From assembly GCF_042477335.2 (NCBI RefSeq), contig NC_091245.1, forward strand, positions 34,234,501 to 34,298,500: 64,000 bases of DNA, given 5' to 3'. The position numbers were made by a program, and so were the translations under genes. The DNA comes from Ovis canadensis. Taxonomy: Eukaryota > Chordata > Mammalia > Artiodactyla > Bovidae. The notes beneath the pieces were generated by a model. The model ran no database searches, was not told the DNA's origin, and worked only from the letters and a program-made list of their open reading frames with translations. Shown here piece by piece: positions 11,845 through 20,745 of the stretch. The number at the start of each line of letters is the position of its first letter. Position 1 is the first letter of the stretch.

Positions 11845-11850
11845 TTTATT
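11845..11850 (-). terminator. Proximal JUN polyadenylation signal
   Basis: AATAAA in the context TACTGTCAATAAACAGC. If used, it would give a 3'UTR of roughly 590 nt, against about 1,280 nt with the distal signal. Two JUN mRNA sizes are known in mammals, which fits alternative use, but which signal makes which form is inference. Confidence 0.6.
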
Positions 11851-12417
11851 GACAGTAATCAGCTTTCATCAAATTAAAAAATATATATATGTACATACAC
11901 AGTTATGGAAGGCAGGCCAGAAAGAGCTCATCTGCAGGCTGGGCCTCGCTCTCACAAACCTCCCTCCCGCCTCCCCTCCCCCACCCCCTTTGTGTTCTTA
12001 AGGAGTACTACAGAAGCGATCTACAGTCTCTATTGCAGTTTGCAACCCCCTCCCCCACCCCACCCCTTTAATACTGAATGAGATCGAATGTTAGGTCCAT
12101 GCAGTTCTTGGTCAACGTTAAAGAAAAGTCTAACGTTCTGTTTGCGCGGGGACAGCCCGTCCGCAAACCCGGGCAGCCCGCGAGCGGCCGTTCCCTGGCT
12201 CCTCGCCAAGGGAGGGCGCGCCAAGTCCTTCCCACTCGTGCACACTGGGGGCGCCGTCAGGACGCAACCCAGTCCAACTTGGATACCCTTGGCTTTAGTC
12301 CTCGGACACTTTTGTTTTTTTCTGTTTCTCTCTCGCAACTTGTCAAGTTCTCAAATCTGTCTCTCTGTGTTATTTATATTTTTTCTCCGTTGCCCCTCAG
12401 CCCCCGACAGTCTCGCC

Positions 12418-13425
12418 TCAAAACGTTTGCAACTGCTGCGTTAGCATGAGTTGGCACCCGCTGTTAACGTGGTTCATGACTTTTTGTTTAAGCTGGGCCA
12501 CCTGTTCCCTGAGCATATTGGCCGTGGACGCCAGCTCCGAGTTCTGCGCTTTCAAGGTTTTCACTTTTTCCTCCAGCCGCGCGATCCTCTCCAGCTTCCT
12601 TTTCCGGCACTTGGAAGCAGCGATGCGGTTCCTCATGCGCTTCCTCTCCGCCTTGATCCGCTCCTGGGACTCCATGTCGATGGGGGACAGGGGCGGCGTT
12701 TCCCCGGGCATCTCGGGCACCGTCTGCGGCTCTTCCTTCAGGGCCTGCAGCCGCGGGTGCTGCACGGGTATCTGCTGGGGCAGATGGTGCGGCGGCTGCG
12801 GTGGTTGCTGCTGCTGCTGCTGGGGCTGCGCGGGAAAGGCCAGGCCAGCCGCGCCGTAGGAGGGCGCCCCGCCGCCGCTGCTCAGCGCGCCGGGGTTGAA
12901 GTTGCTGAGGTTGGCGTAGACCGGCGGCTCGCTGTGCAGGCTGGCGCTGAAGCCGCCGCTGCCGCTGCCGCCCGCCACCGAGGCCACCGCCGGGGCCACC
13001 AGGCCCGCCCCGCTGACCGGCTGCGCCGCCGACGTGACGCTGGGCAGCGTGTTCTGGCTGTGCAGTTCGGCCAGGGCGCGCACGAAGCCCTCGGCGAATC
13101 CCTCCTGCTCGTCCGTCACGTTCTTGGGGCACAGGAACTGGGTGGGGGTCGGCGTGGTGGTGATATGCCCGTTGCTGGACTGTATGATCAGGCGCTCCAG
13201 CTCGGGCGACGCCAGCTTGAGCAGCCCAACGTCGGGCGAGGTGAGGAGGTCGGAGTTCTTGGCCCGGAGGTGCGGCTTCAGGCTGCCCACCGGGTCGGCC
13301 AGATTCAGGGTCATGCTCTGCTTCAGAATCTTGGGGTTACTGTAGCCGTAGGCGCCGCTCTCAGACTGGAGGAACGAGGCGTTGAGGGCATCGTCGTAGA
13401 AGGTCGTTTCCATCTTTGCAGTCAT
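12418..13425 (-). CDS. JUN: Transcription factor Jun (c-Jun, AP-1 subunit)
   Basis: Encodes 335 residues. c-Jun dimerises with Fos, ATF or Jun partners in the nucleus and binds TRE/CRE sites to drive immediate-early programmes. The order is: JNK-docking delta region (about 30-60); phosphosites Ser63 and Ser73 in TSPDV and ASPEL; Thr91/Thr93 in TTTPTPT; a Gly/Ala/Ser-rich middle; a Gln/Pro tract (about 199-218); an FBW7/GSK3-type degron ETPPLSP (Thr243, Ser247); a bZIP basic region (about 256-283, redox Cys273 in KCRKRK); and a zipper with Leu284, 291, 298, 305 and 312. The start ATG at 13,425 is the canonical MTAKMETTF start. The frame continues open upstream for 68 codons but without AUG. 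The ATG is in weak context (U at -3), while Met5 has A at -3 and G at +4. The protein looks intact, with no frameshift or missing key residue. It is longer than the human protein because of the Gln/Pro tract. Confidence 0.98.
   Translation of the reverse strand: MTAKMETTFYDDALNASFLQSESGAYGYSNPKILKQSMTLNLADPVGSLKPHLRAKNSDLLTSPDVGLLKLASPELERLIIQSSNGHITTTPTPTQFLCPKNVTDEQEGFAEGFVRALAELHSQNTLPSVTSAAQPVSGAGLVAPAVASVAGGSGSGGFSASLHSEPPVYANLSNFNPGALSSGGGAPSYGAAGLAFPAQPQQQQQQPPQPPHHLPQQIPVQHPRLQALKEEPQTVPEMPGETPPLSPIDMESQERIKAERKRMRNRIAASKCRKRKLERIARLEEKVKTLKAQNSELASTANMLREQVAQLKQKVMNHVNSGCQLMLTQQLQTF
12803..12821 (-). repeat. Polyglutamine-encoding CAG tract in JUN
   Basis: A short CAG run encodes six consecutive glutamines (about residues 202-207), followed by a PPQPP segment. 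Together these add about four residues relative to human c-Jun. Confidence 0.8.
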
Positions 13426-14352
13426 AGAACAGTCCGTCACTTCGCGTGGGCTTAGTTTAAGCTGCGCGCAGAAGTTTCGGGGCCGCAACAGCGCGCTGGC
13501 AAGCGGGGGACACCCGCGCCTCCCCGGGCAGTGAGCAAGGAAAGTTTCTGGAAGAGCGCGCGCCCCCGCCGGCTGGCAGCCCCCGCCCCCGGCGCCCTCC
13601 TCACCAGCTCGGTCCGGGGGATCGCAGGGTTAAGACGCCGCCCGCGCTCTTACTTGTCCGCTCGCGCGCGCCGCCCGGCTTTGAAAAGTCGCGGTCACTC
13701 ACGGAGCTCTCTCGAGCGCAGCGGTTCCTCAGAGCCCGCGGACGAACTCGCTTCCCGGTGATAGCAGGGAGCGCGGACCCCGCGGTTGCCTGCCGGCGGC
13801 GGGTGTCCGCCGCCCCGACTCGGAAGACTGTCCCCTCCTCCGCTGAGAGGGGGAGGGGGCGCCCGGCAGCCGCGGCTCGCGCTCGCCCAAGTTCAGCAAC
13901 CGGTGCGAGCGAAGCGGAGCGCACGTCCTCCTCTCTCCGCCGCCTCTTTTTCTTCACCGCCGCCGCCGCGGCAGCTTCGGGCGGAGGCAAGATTTGCAAA
14001 AGTTCGTTCCGGGACCCGGCGGCCACTTGTCTCCTGTCTTCCTGGCCGGGAAAGTTCTTGCCGCTGCAGCCGCTCTCCGGACTTCCCCGGGCGGACAGTA
14101 GCCGCTCTTCGCGCTGTCAGCAGCGCCCGCGCAGCGGGGCTCTCCGCCTGGGGGCGGCTGGCGAAGGGGCTCTCCCGGCGCTCCCCAAAACACCAGGCCG
14201 GGAGCCACAAGCGCTAGCTCCGGGCAGTTGGAGAGAAATTGGAAAATAGGATTTGCTGTCCTTCTCGACTGACTGTGCCTGTCTGCCTGCCTGCGTCCGC
14301 GCACCTCCACTCCCGCCTCGCAGCTTCAGCCACACTCAGTGCAACTCTGAGC
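13426..14352 (-). other. JUN: JUN 5' untranslated region, AUG-free
   Basis: About 930 nt, very GC- and CpG-rich. A scan of the minus strand finds no ATG anywhere before the JUN start codon, so a scanning ribosome meets no upstream AUG. The reading frame of JUN is open back to a TAA at 13,632-13,630. The leader is colinear with the human JUN leader over blocks such as GACCGCGACTTTTCAAAGCC. Confidence 0.85.
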
Positions 14353-14397
14353 CCTTATCCAGCAGGAGCGCAACACTTATCTGCTACCAGTCAACCC

Positions 14398-14407
14398 CTA
14401 AAAATAG
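14398..14407 (-). promoter_or_regulatory. MEF2 site in JUN promoter
   Basis: CTATTTTTAG on the minus strand, identical to the well-characterised MEF2 (RSRF) site just downstream of the proximal TRE in the mammalian JUN promoter. Confidence 0.9.
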
Positions 14408-14411
14408 CCCA

Positions 14412-14419
14412 TGATGTCA
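14412..14419 (-). promoter_or_regulatory. Proximal AP-1/ATF site (jun1 TRE)
   Basis: TGACATCA on the minus strand, the variant TRE bound by Jun-ATF2 dimers that mediates autoregulation and stress induction in human and rodent JUN (near -70). It lies 60-67 bp upstream of the inferred start. Confidence 0.92.
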
Positions 14420-14434
14420 CCCCAAGGCCTTCCC

Positions 14435-14439
14435 ATTGG
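14435..14439 (-). promoter_or_regulatory. CCAAT box of JUN promoter
   Basis: CCAAT on the minus strand (context GAGCCAATGGGAAGG), about 85 bp upstream of the inferred start. Position and context match the NF-Y/CTF site of the mammalian JUN promoter. Confidence 0.85.
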
Positions 14440-14454
14440 CTCGCGTCGCTCTCA

Positions 14455-14464
14455 GGGGGGCGGG
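14455..14464 (+). promoter_or_regulatory. GC box (Sp1 type) of JUN promoter
   Basis: GGGGGGCGGG on the plus strand, about 105-112 bp upstream of the inferred start, where an Sp1 site is known in mammalian JUN. Confidence 0.75.
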
Positions 14465-14530
14465 CCCACCCGTCGCCATGGAGACCCCACCCTAGAAGAT
14501 TCTTCTCTGGGCCCGCGGAGGCTCACGGGA

Positions 14531-14538
14531 TGAGGTAA
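14531..14538 (-). promoter_or_regulatory. Distal AP-1/ATF site (jun2 TRE)
   Basis: TTACCTCA on the minus strand, identical to the distal jun2 TRE known near -190 in human JUN. Its spacing of about 112 bp from the proximal TRE matches the known layout. Confidence 0.9.
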
Positions 14539-15667
14539 TGCTCCGTTGCCCTCCTACAGTTGGGCCCTTCTTTCTCCTCCTCCCCCCAACCCGCTCCGCG
14601 CGACTCGCGCCCCTCTCTTCCCCCTCCCTCCCCGACGCGTCTTTCCCGGCCCGCCCGGTGCATTGTGGGCTGACGTCTTGGGGTTTGACTGTCTAGTGAC
14701 GGTGGCTGCCGCGAGCCGGGCGGACTCCGGCGCTCCCAGCCTCTGAGGGAAGTGGGCTGAAGTTTAGGGCTCGGATGGGAATGCCAGGGATGCTAGGACC
14801 CAGGAGGCCAGGGGAACCAAGCCAGGTGTCTGGGGCCGAGGGCGCGGGGCGGGTGGTATTTCCCCACTTGGGGGCTCGATGTCACCCACGGGCACTTCGC
14901 CGCCGCTCGGGGCGGGCCGGGCCCGTTGAGCGCCCGGGGCCCTGGCCCCCCCGCACTTCCGGGGGGCGGGAGCACCGCCCTTAAGGTGGCTCTGTTAAGT
15001 CCCCTGTGGGGGCGAGTGAAAGTGGCTTTTAAATTTGGGGGCAGTTCGTGAGAGTCGGCCCCCCACGTTGAGAATGCCCTGAAGTTTGTCTCCTGGTCAA
15101 GTTCAATAGCGACTGTCTGGCTCTGTCTGGAAGTCCAGTGATTTGCATTGCTTGAAACTGGGTGTTCGGCTAAGTCCCCTCCGCACTCCCACCTCACCCT
15201 CCCGACCGTGGGAGAAAGGGTGCGGGGGTTCGCATCTTTGCCTCGGAAAGGTTTCTTACAGGAGGTGGATTTAAGGGGCAACTCGGCGTCTAGTTGTGAA
15301 CGAGCGTTTGGAGAATCCGAAACTCGGGGAACCCCGGTGATAGTCTACTCTCCGCCCCCGCACAACATGCATAGACACACCGCACATCACATGTACACAC
15401 AAACACACACACACGCACACGCCACTCCTCCCGCCCCGATTTGCTTCCGGGAAAACAAGTCCGAGAGCAGCAGACACTTGCCAAAAGTCACGCAGCGAGT
15501 GAGTAGAATAAAGATTTAAAATTTCTCCGCTCCCGGCTGGGGGGTGGGCCCATATCCTGTGTAGCCTCTAGGAAGCGCTAGACCCATGTAAGTGGTTCCT
15601 TTTCAGTGGTGGTTATTCTTCTCCTCCCCCAACCCCGCGCCCCTTAGGGACGAAAGTGTACGGTGGA
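14539..15667 (+). promoter_or_regulatory. Upstream CpG-rich region, possible divergent promoter
   Basis: No coding sequence is seen. The region holds a CRE-like TGACGTC at 14,671-14,677 next to CATTGTGGGC, several GC-rich blocks and an AC-rich tract (about 15,375-15,422). In human, a divergent lncRNA (JUN-DT/LINC01135) starts in this position. The sequence is compatible with that but does not prove it. Confidence 0.4.
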
Positions 15668-15800
15668 AAGAATACAGAAGTCTGGAGTCGTGGGTTCTCT
15701 CCTGGCCAACGCTGCCGCAATGTGAAGGGAGCGAATCAGAGAACTTCCCTGAGTTTCTTCATCTGCAAGTGGGGCTGGTGAGACCCACCTCATAGGCCTG
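15668..15800 (+). repeat. MIR SINE fragment
   Basis: Sense MIR-like order: GAGTCGTGGGTTCTCTCCTG, then CTGAGTTTCTTCATCTGCAA, then a GACCCACCTCATAG block. It marks the outer edge of the CpG-rich region. Confidence 0.5.
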
Positions 15801-16354
15801 GCTTATTGTAGAGTCATTGTCTCCAGGGCTAGGAGGTGGTCACCAACAGCCCCCTTCCCTGCCCTTGGTCGGAGCTTCCGGAGCGTCCATGGAATGCCAG
15901 GATATGAGTGTGACTTGGCAGGAACAGGTGGATTTAACCTGTGAGGAGGGTGAGGGAGGAAAGGGTCAGAACTCATCTCCTTCCAGGGTTTTCTCCAGGA
16001 CCGTGGTTTGACGTTGGACCTGCAGCAGTTTATGTCCCTAGGTCCTAATTCTGGCTTTTCAGCTTCTGAGCTTGCATAGCCCGGAGCTTTAAGGTATTTG
16101 TGGCTTTGAGAGTTGAGATTCAGCAGCCCAGCAGCAGCTGGTGTTAGGGACATCTTGACAGCTTTCCTTTTCTTCCTTTACTTGCCCCTCATTCCCTCAT
16201 GAAGCAGGGAAAACAGTGGCTACTGTCAGCCAGGTAGTGTGGTGGAGGTGGGGAATACAGCGATGACAAGATCTAGTTACTTTTCTCCAGGAAGGAACAT
16301 TTTCCCCTATATTGTTGCCCTGAATCATTTTCTTTTGTAATCAGGGAGATGCTG
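15801..16354. other. Gene-free stretch, nothing recognised
   Basis: Ordinary composition, only short open frames and no confident repeat. Confidence 0.45.
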
Positions 16355-16377
16355 TTTTTTTTTTTTTTTTTTTTTTT
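16355..16377 (+). repeat. Poly-T tract (23 T)
   Basis: An uninterrupted run of 23 T followed by AAATAATAG. It may be the tail of an old antisense retroposed sequence. Confidence 0.9.
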
Positions 16378-16409
16378 AAATAATAGTTTTAATGATAACA
16401 GTAATAAAA

Positions 16410-16610
16410 ATGGATGTCATGTAATAAACACCTACTATCAACCAGGCCTTCACCAGAGCAATTTATATATGCTGTTTCTCCCCCACAACTATCTTGAGCT
16501 ACATATAATATATTATTATCCAGATTTAATATATGAGGAACTAGGCCCAGAGACTTTTAAGTATCCTGCTCAGGTCACACAGGCAGCTGGAAATTGACTT
16601 CAGGTGTTTG
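16410..16610 (-). repeat. MIR SINE, antisense
   Basis: Reads as inverted MIR: TAAACACCTACTATCAACCA, CAGATTTAATATATGAGGAA and AGGTCACACAGGCAGCTGGA are the degraded forms of the usual reverse-MIR blocks. Confidence 0.6.
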
Positions 16611-17054
16611 TTACATTCCCTTTTTATATCTTCTCTGCTATGGGAGACTTTCTTGTAAAGTATTGATTGTCTGCAGAGGAAACGGTGTTTAGATAGTGCG
16701 ATGGAAGAAATTGTCTTGCCCAGTTCTCTGTAGCTCCTTTCAAAGCCTCCTTTCAGAGCTCCTGTATTTAGAAATTTCAAAACTTAGGACATTATGTAAA
16801 TATATATCTTTTGCCTAAGGGTTCTGTGTGTTCCTCTCTGCCTTATGTGGTTTAGTAGGCTGATTTTCTCCTTATGTTAAGAAATAGCATATTTCATCCA
16901 AAAAATAACAGATCTTTTCATGTTAACGCCCTTGCTTGGAAGCCTTCACTGGCTTCCCCTCACAACCAGGAGAGGGTTCAGATGCCTTTGTGTGGGAGGG
17001 GGCCTTTCACAGCCTAGCTCCTGCTCTCCAGCCCCATCCCTCACTCCTAGGATC

Positions 17055-17420
17055 AGGAAAGCCTGGGCTCTGCTGCCTCGACAAACAACCCTACCATCTC
17101 AGTGGCTTATCCCAGTAAGTTTGTTTCTTCTCATGCCATGTCCCCACTGTGAGTCTGCAGGGGGGTTTCATTCACCATGGGCTTGGGCTGAAGAAGGCTT
17201 TCTCTTGATGCATAAGTCTCCTTACTGTCTCCGCTGGGTGGAGGGGAGGCAGCAGATCATTCACTGGCTCTCAGAGCATCCACCTGGAAGTGACACACTG
17301 CACTCCTGCTCACGGATCCTTGGCCAGAACCAGTCACGTGGCCTTGCCTGACTTTAAAGCTCTGTAATCCTGCCAAGTGTCTTGAAGGAAGAGAGCCAGG
17401 AATATTTGGGGAACAATACT
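17055..17420 (-). repeat. MaLR-like ancient LTR fragment
   Basis: Contains CAAACAACCCTACCATCTCA, GGAAGTGACACACTGCACTC, CCAGAACCAGTCACGTGGCC and CCAGGAATATTTGGGGAACA in the same order as the sister copies in this window. Family naming is tentative. Confidence 0.5.
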
Positions 17421-18754
17421 AATGACTCGAACAGTCTCCCTTTCTGTTCACCAAATGTTTGGCTTACTGTCCTCCCTCAGGCAGAATTCCCTCACACTCT
17501 CCTCAAGGGGGTTGACCCTGCAGACCTATCTAGTCACAGTATATCGAGCTCACTTTCCAGGTAGTGGGTGATACGCAGTAGACTCTATATTGGCTCCAGA
17601 TGTGCTTCTTCATCCAAAGGCAAGATGTCTGCCCAACATACCCTCAGGGTGTAACAGTGGGACAGACAGGATAACTGCAATGGATACACCAAAGTGAAGG
17701 AAGGGGGCACCACTGTGGACATTAATCCACAGAGCAGACATGTTGCCCATCCCACACCTCACCCAACACCCTGAGCAGACCTGGATTCTGTTCCCTAAGT
17801 GTGGCCACCCTGGCCATTGTTTTCCTTGACCCCTGGCCTTGTACTCTGAGACTCTTCCTTCTCTACATATACAGCAGGCATAGGGAATAGGTTTTAAAGT
17901 CAGCTTTTAAAAATAGGGATAGATGTGGGGGAATACAATCTCCTTTAATCCAGGCTGATGTTCTTCTGGCAGTGTAGCTCTCCCCATAATGTACGTTTCT
18001 TATCTATTTGATTCCAGGCTTTCTATGTGCTAGTGGCTGCAGCCAGTTCTTTTCTAGACAAGCATCGATGGTTTCCATGTTTCTTTGCTTTCTTGCTGTT
18101 GTGGCTGCTAATATCTATCTCATTCATCTCATTCTCATATTCTCTCTCTGTTTCTCTGTCTTTCTGTCTCTCTCTCCTGACTTGGTTTTCAGTGCTTTGG
18201 GCTTATTGGGCTTAGGTGGGAGAGCCTTAGTTTTCCTTCCTTTTCCAGAGCCCCTTTCTCTAATTGAAAGATATGCTGAGTAACATCTTAATTTATCCAG
18301 AAGTTTTAACAATAGGTTTAAGGCCATACCTTTAACTTTAGCCATACTTCAGGGTTGTTTTTCATTGGCCTTTTCTTGCTGAAAACCTTCCTTAATTTTA
18401 TATTTTACTAGTTGAGATGGAGAAACAATACCTTCCTCTAACCCTTCATATCGCTGAATTTATAGTTTGTCTGCACTCTTATTCCTGCTTACAAACTGGC
18501 CAGATCTTCTCTGCGCTCACCTCGTTTTTGTAATGTTTCTAAGTGCATCCAGCAGCAACCAACACATGCTGCTAACATTTTGTTTTACAACCTCTTGCTT
18601 TAGTTCATTAGGTTCATGATATGCCTTCTAGATTATCACAGTTCACCAAATAGATCACCATCCTTTTACCGTCTGACAACAGAGTTCTTAATTACTGCCC
18701 TCTAAACAGTTCAATCGTTGTTATTACATTACCCTGTGTCTAGGTGCCAGTTTT
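17421..18754. other. Gene-free stretch, possible internal part of an old retroelement
   Basis: No domain-bearing frame. The segment from about 17,930 to 18,750 directly adjoins the LTR-like copy at 18,755 and could be decayed internal sequence of the same ancient element. That is a guess from adjacency only. Confidence 0.3.
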
Positions 18755-19125
18755 TATGTTTGTCAGGATAGGCTAGATTTGCCACCATAATAATCCCAAT
18801 ATCTCAGTGGCTTAATGAAACAATTTTATTTCTTGCTCGTACTACTTGTTCAAGTTCAGATGGGCTTTTCTCAATATACTCACTCAAAGAGAGTCTGAAG
18901 GTTTCATCTTGAAACATGTGTGCTTCTACAATCACCCAATCCCCTAAACAGGAAAAAGAAAGCAAGTTGAATTTCTATTGGCTTTAAAAGTTGCCTCCAA
19001 GAAATGACATATGTTACTTGTGTTCGTATAATGTTGGCTAAAAACTAGTCATGTGACCTTGTCTTACTTAAAAGGTTCAGGGAAGTGCAATCCTACTATG
19101 TGCTTGGAAGTTAAGAGCTGGAAAT
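18755..19125 (-). repeat. MaLR-like ancient LTR fragment
   Basis: Starts TTTGTCAGGATAGGCTAGAT, then AATATCTCAGTGGCTTAATG and a TTTATTTCTTGC block. It ends after AACTAGTCATGTGACCTTG and GGGAAGTGCAATCCTACTAT. One of the clearest copies of the family. Confidence 0.55.
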
Positions 19126-19134
19126 GCACGCGTT

Positions 19135-19420
19135 TATATAGGCCAGGTTATGCTATGGTAGCGATGCAAAAATCTGACCCAATGACAACCACAGAATTAT
19201 TCCTCACTCCTGCTGCATGCCCATTATGGGCTGGCCATGTCTCTGCTTCACGTACATCATCTTTGCTCTGGGACCTTTTCTGAAACATTGCTGAATGTCA
19301 TGGCGGAGAGGGAAGAACATGGTGCTTTAAAGTTTCTGCTGCAAGCAGTTCACGTGGCCACGCCTGTTGTCTGTGGGGAGGGGCAGTATTTGCAAATAGT
19401 AATACCATCTACCACACCCT
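19135..19420 (-). repeat. MaLR-like ancient LTR fragment
   Basis: A second copy immediately downstream: GGCCAGGTTATGCTATGGTA, then TGACAACCACAGAATTATTC, then GTTCACGTGGCCACGCCTG and GGGGCAGTATTTGCAAATAG. It shares family and orientation with the copy at 18,755. Confidence 0.5.
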
Positions 19421-19574
19421 GCCACATTCCTCCCATTCCATAGTCTCAGCTACCCTAAACATTTTCCATACCTCTAACATTTTCCTGGTTTTCCATTTAT
19501 TGTATTTATTTATTCCATTTATTTATTATTTTTTTCATTTATTAAATTCCATTTATTATAAAATATCCCTAATC

Positions 19575-19855
19575 AAAATGCTATCTGGCCAACTCCTACT
19601 CATCCTTCAAGACCCTGCTCAAATAATTGCTCCCTCTGAAGCTTGCTTCCACCCTCAAATAGTTATTATCTTCTTTGCCTCACCTCATTCGGTACACACC
19701 TGAAGCTGTGAATGTACCTCATGTATTCTGCTTATAACCCTGACTCCAAATACAGGAACTGTGTCTTACTCATTTTTTGTATTTCCAATGCTTAATTCAG
19801 GGTCTGGCACATGAAAGGAGAGAAGGTGCTCAGTAAATGCTTACTGATGGTTTTC
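19575..19855 (+). repeat. L2 LINE 3' fragment
   Basis: L2 order: CCTACTCATCCTTCAAGACC, then GGAACTGTGTCTTACTCATT, GGGTCTGGCACATG and a GTGCTCAGTAAATGC tail. Confidence 0.7.
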
Positions 19856-19890
19856 TTAAAAACAGTCTTTTCTATACTGGTATTTGATGT

Positions 19891-20081
19891 CTTAGTCAGT
19901 AAAGAATCTGCTTGCAATTCAGAAGACCCGGGTTTGATCCCTGGGTTGGGAAGATCCTCTGGAGAAGGGAATGTCAACCCACTCCAGTATTCTTGCCTGG
20001 AGAATCCCATGGACAGAGGAGCCTGGCAGGCTGTAGTCCATGGGATTGCAAAGAGTTGGACATGACTGAGCGACTAACACT
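19891..20081 (+). mobile_element. Bov-tA SINE
   Basis: Sense Bov-tA with AGTAAAGAATCTGCTTGCAA, a tRNA-like GGGTTTGATCCCTGGGTTGG box, CCCACTCCAGTATTCTTGCC and a GACATGACTGAGCGACTAAC end. The first few bases of the consensus are missing or diverged. Confidence 0.92.
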
Positions 20082-20189
20082 AATACACACATTCTGGGAT
20101 TAAGGGGGTATTTTAATAGTCAAATAGCAACAGTAACTTGTTTTAATATTTAAAATTTGGAACATGTCAAATTCCCCCGCTGAACCCTC

Positions 20190-20334
20190 CCTAAGCACAT
20201 GCTATTGGACTTGGGATAAAATCCAGATTCTTTACTTTGCCTATAAGATCCTACACGATCTGAGCTATCCTACCTCATCAGTCTGACGTAACTTGTACCT
20301 ATCCCCTCACTATTCTGCAGCTACACTGGCTGTG
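20190..20334 (+). repeat. L2-like LINE fragment
   Basis: TGCCTATAAGATCCTACACG, then GATCTGAGCTATCCTACCTC, resembles a conserved L2 coding block. Short and diverged. Confidence 0.45.
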
Positions 20335-20745
20335 ATTGTATCAGTCAAGATAGCCTAGTAATGCTCCAGTAAAAAACAACTCCAGATCTTAGTGACAAAA
20401 AAGTTATATTTCTTCTTTGTTCCGCATCTGTCAAGGGTTGTCAGGAACTCTGATCATTTTGCTTTCCTCTGGGATCCAGGAGGTACTTTCAGGAACATTA
20501 TAGATCTCATGGTAGAGGGAAAGGGAGCTTTGAAGGACTTTGTGTGTGTGTTAGTCACTCAGTCATGTCTGACTCTTTGTGACCCCTTGGACTGTAGCCT
20601 ATCAGGCTCCCTAAAGGGCTTTAGCCAGGCAATTAGGTACATTTTCCAGGAGATGTCACATGACACTTCTTACAATTCTTTGGCTAAAACAAGTCTAGCC
20701 ACAAGGGGACCAGGAAATGCAATCCTATTTGCCTGGAAGGCAGCG
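20335..20745 (-). repeat. MaLR-like ancient LTR fragment, interrupted by a SINE piece
   Basis: TCAGTCAAGATAGCCTAGTA, CCAGATCTTAGTGAC, TTATATTTCTTC, then AACAAGTCTAGCCACAAGGG and CCAGGAAATGCAATCC. A partial Bov-tA at 20,541-20,612 splits it, so the LTR is older. Confidence 0.5.
20541..20612 (-). mobile_element. Partial Bov-tA SINE
   Basis: Only the TG tail and first block remain: GTTAGTCACTCAGTCATGTC, then GACCCCTTGGACTGTAGCCT and ATCAGGCTCCCT. Confidence 0.85.

Larger units (their letters stand above)
11139..12417 (-). other. JUN: JUN 3' untranslated region
   Basis: About 1.28 kb following the TGA stop. It is AT-rich, unlike the GC-rich CDS, with U-rich and AUUUA-type stretches that suit an unstable immediate-early mRNA, as known for JUN. 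It carries four AATAAA hexamers. I recognise the segments around GATTACTGTCAATAAACAG and CATTTGTAATAAAGTATA from the human 3'UTR. Confidence 0.85.
11139..14352 (-). other. JUN: JUN transcription unit (single exon)
   Basis: The inferred mRNA runs from a start near 14,352 to a cleavage site near 11,139, about 3.2 kb, close to the length of human JUN mRNA. The 5' end is placed by matching the GCTCAGAGTTGC sequence that I recall at the human mRNA start. The 3' end is placed by the AATAAA at 11,160-11,155 followed by TCAAATACCAA. No splice signals are needed: the reading frame is uninterrupted, and JUN is intronless in mammals. The ends are inferred, not observed. Confidence 0.85.
12140..15350. 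other. CpG island over JUN
   Basis: CpG dinucleotides are dense from the distal CDS flank through the 5'UTR and promoter to about 1 kb upstream, in sharp contrast to the CpG-poor flanks. This suits an unmethylated housekeeping or immediate-early promoter. The edges are estimated by eye. Confidence 0.85.

Noticed and set aside
12488-13132. 214-codon minus-strand frame overlapping JUN in another frame
   Set aside because: Ala/Arg/Gly-rich composition typical of an out-of-frame reading of the GC-rich CDS. The real c-Jun frame explains the sequence fully.
12451-13455. 334-codon plus-strand open frame antisense to JUN
   Set aside because: It mirrors the GC-rich JUN coding sequence, has low-complexity Arg/Gly/Leu/Gln runs and no domain. 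Antisense shadow frames of this kind are common in GC-rich genes.
13601-14249. Several 100-160 codon frames in the JUN 5'UTR and promoter
   Set aside because: They arise because GC-rich DNA has few stops. The minus-strand ones have no AUG start, and none has a recognisable domain.
19891-20081. tRNA-like A/B box text in Bov-tA and CHR elements throughout
   Set aside because: These are tRNA-derived SINE heads that cannot fold as a complete tRNA. They are not tRNA genes.
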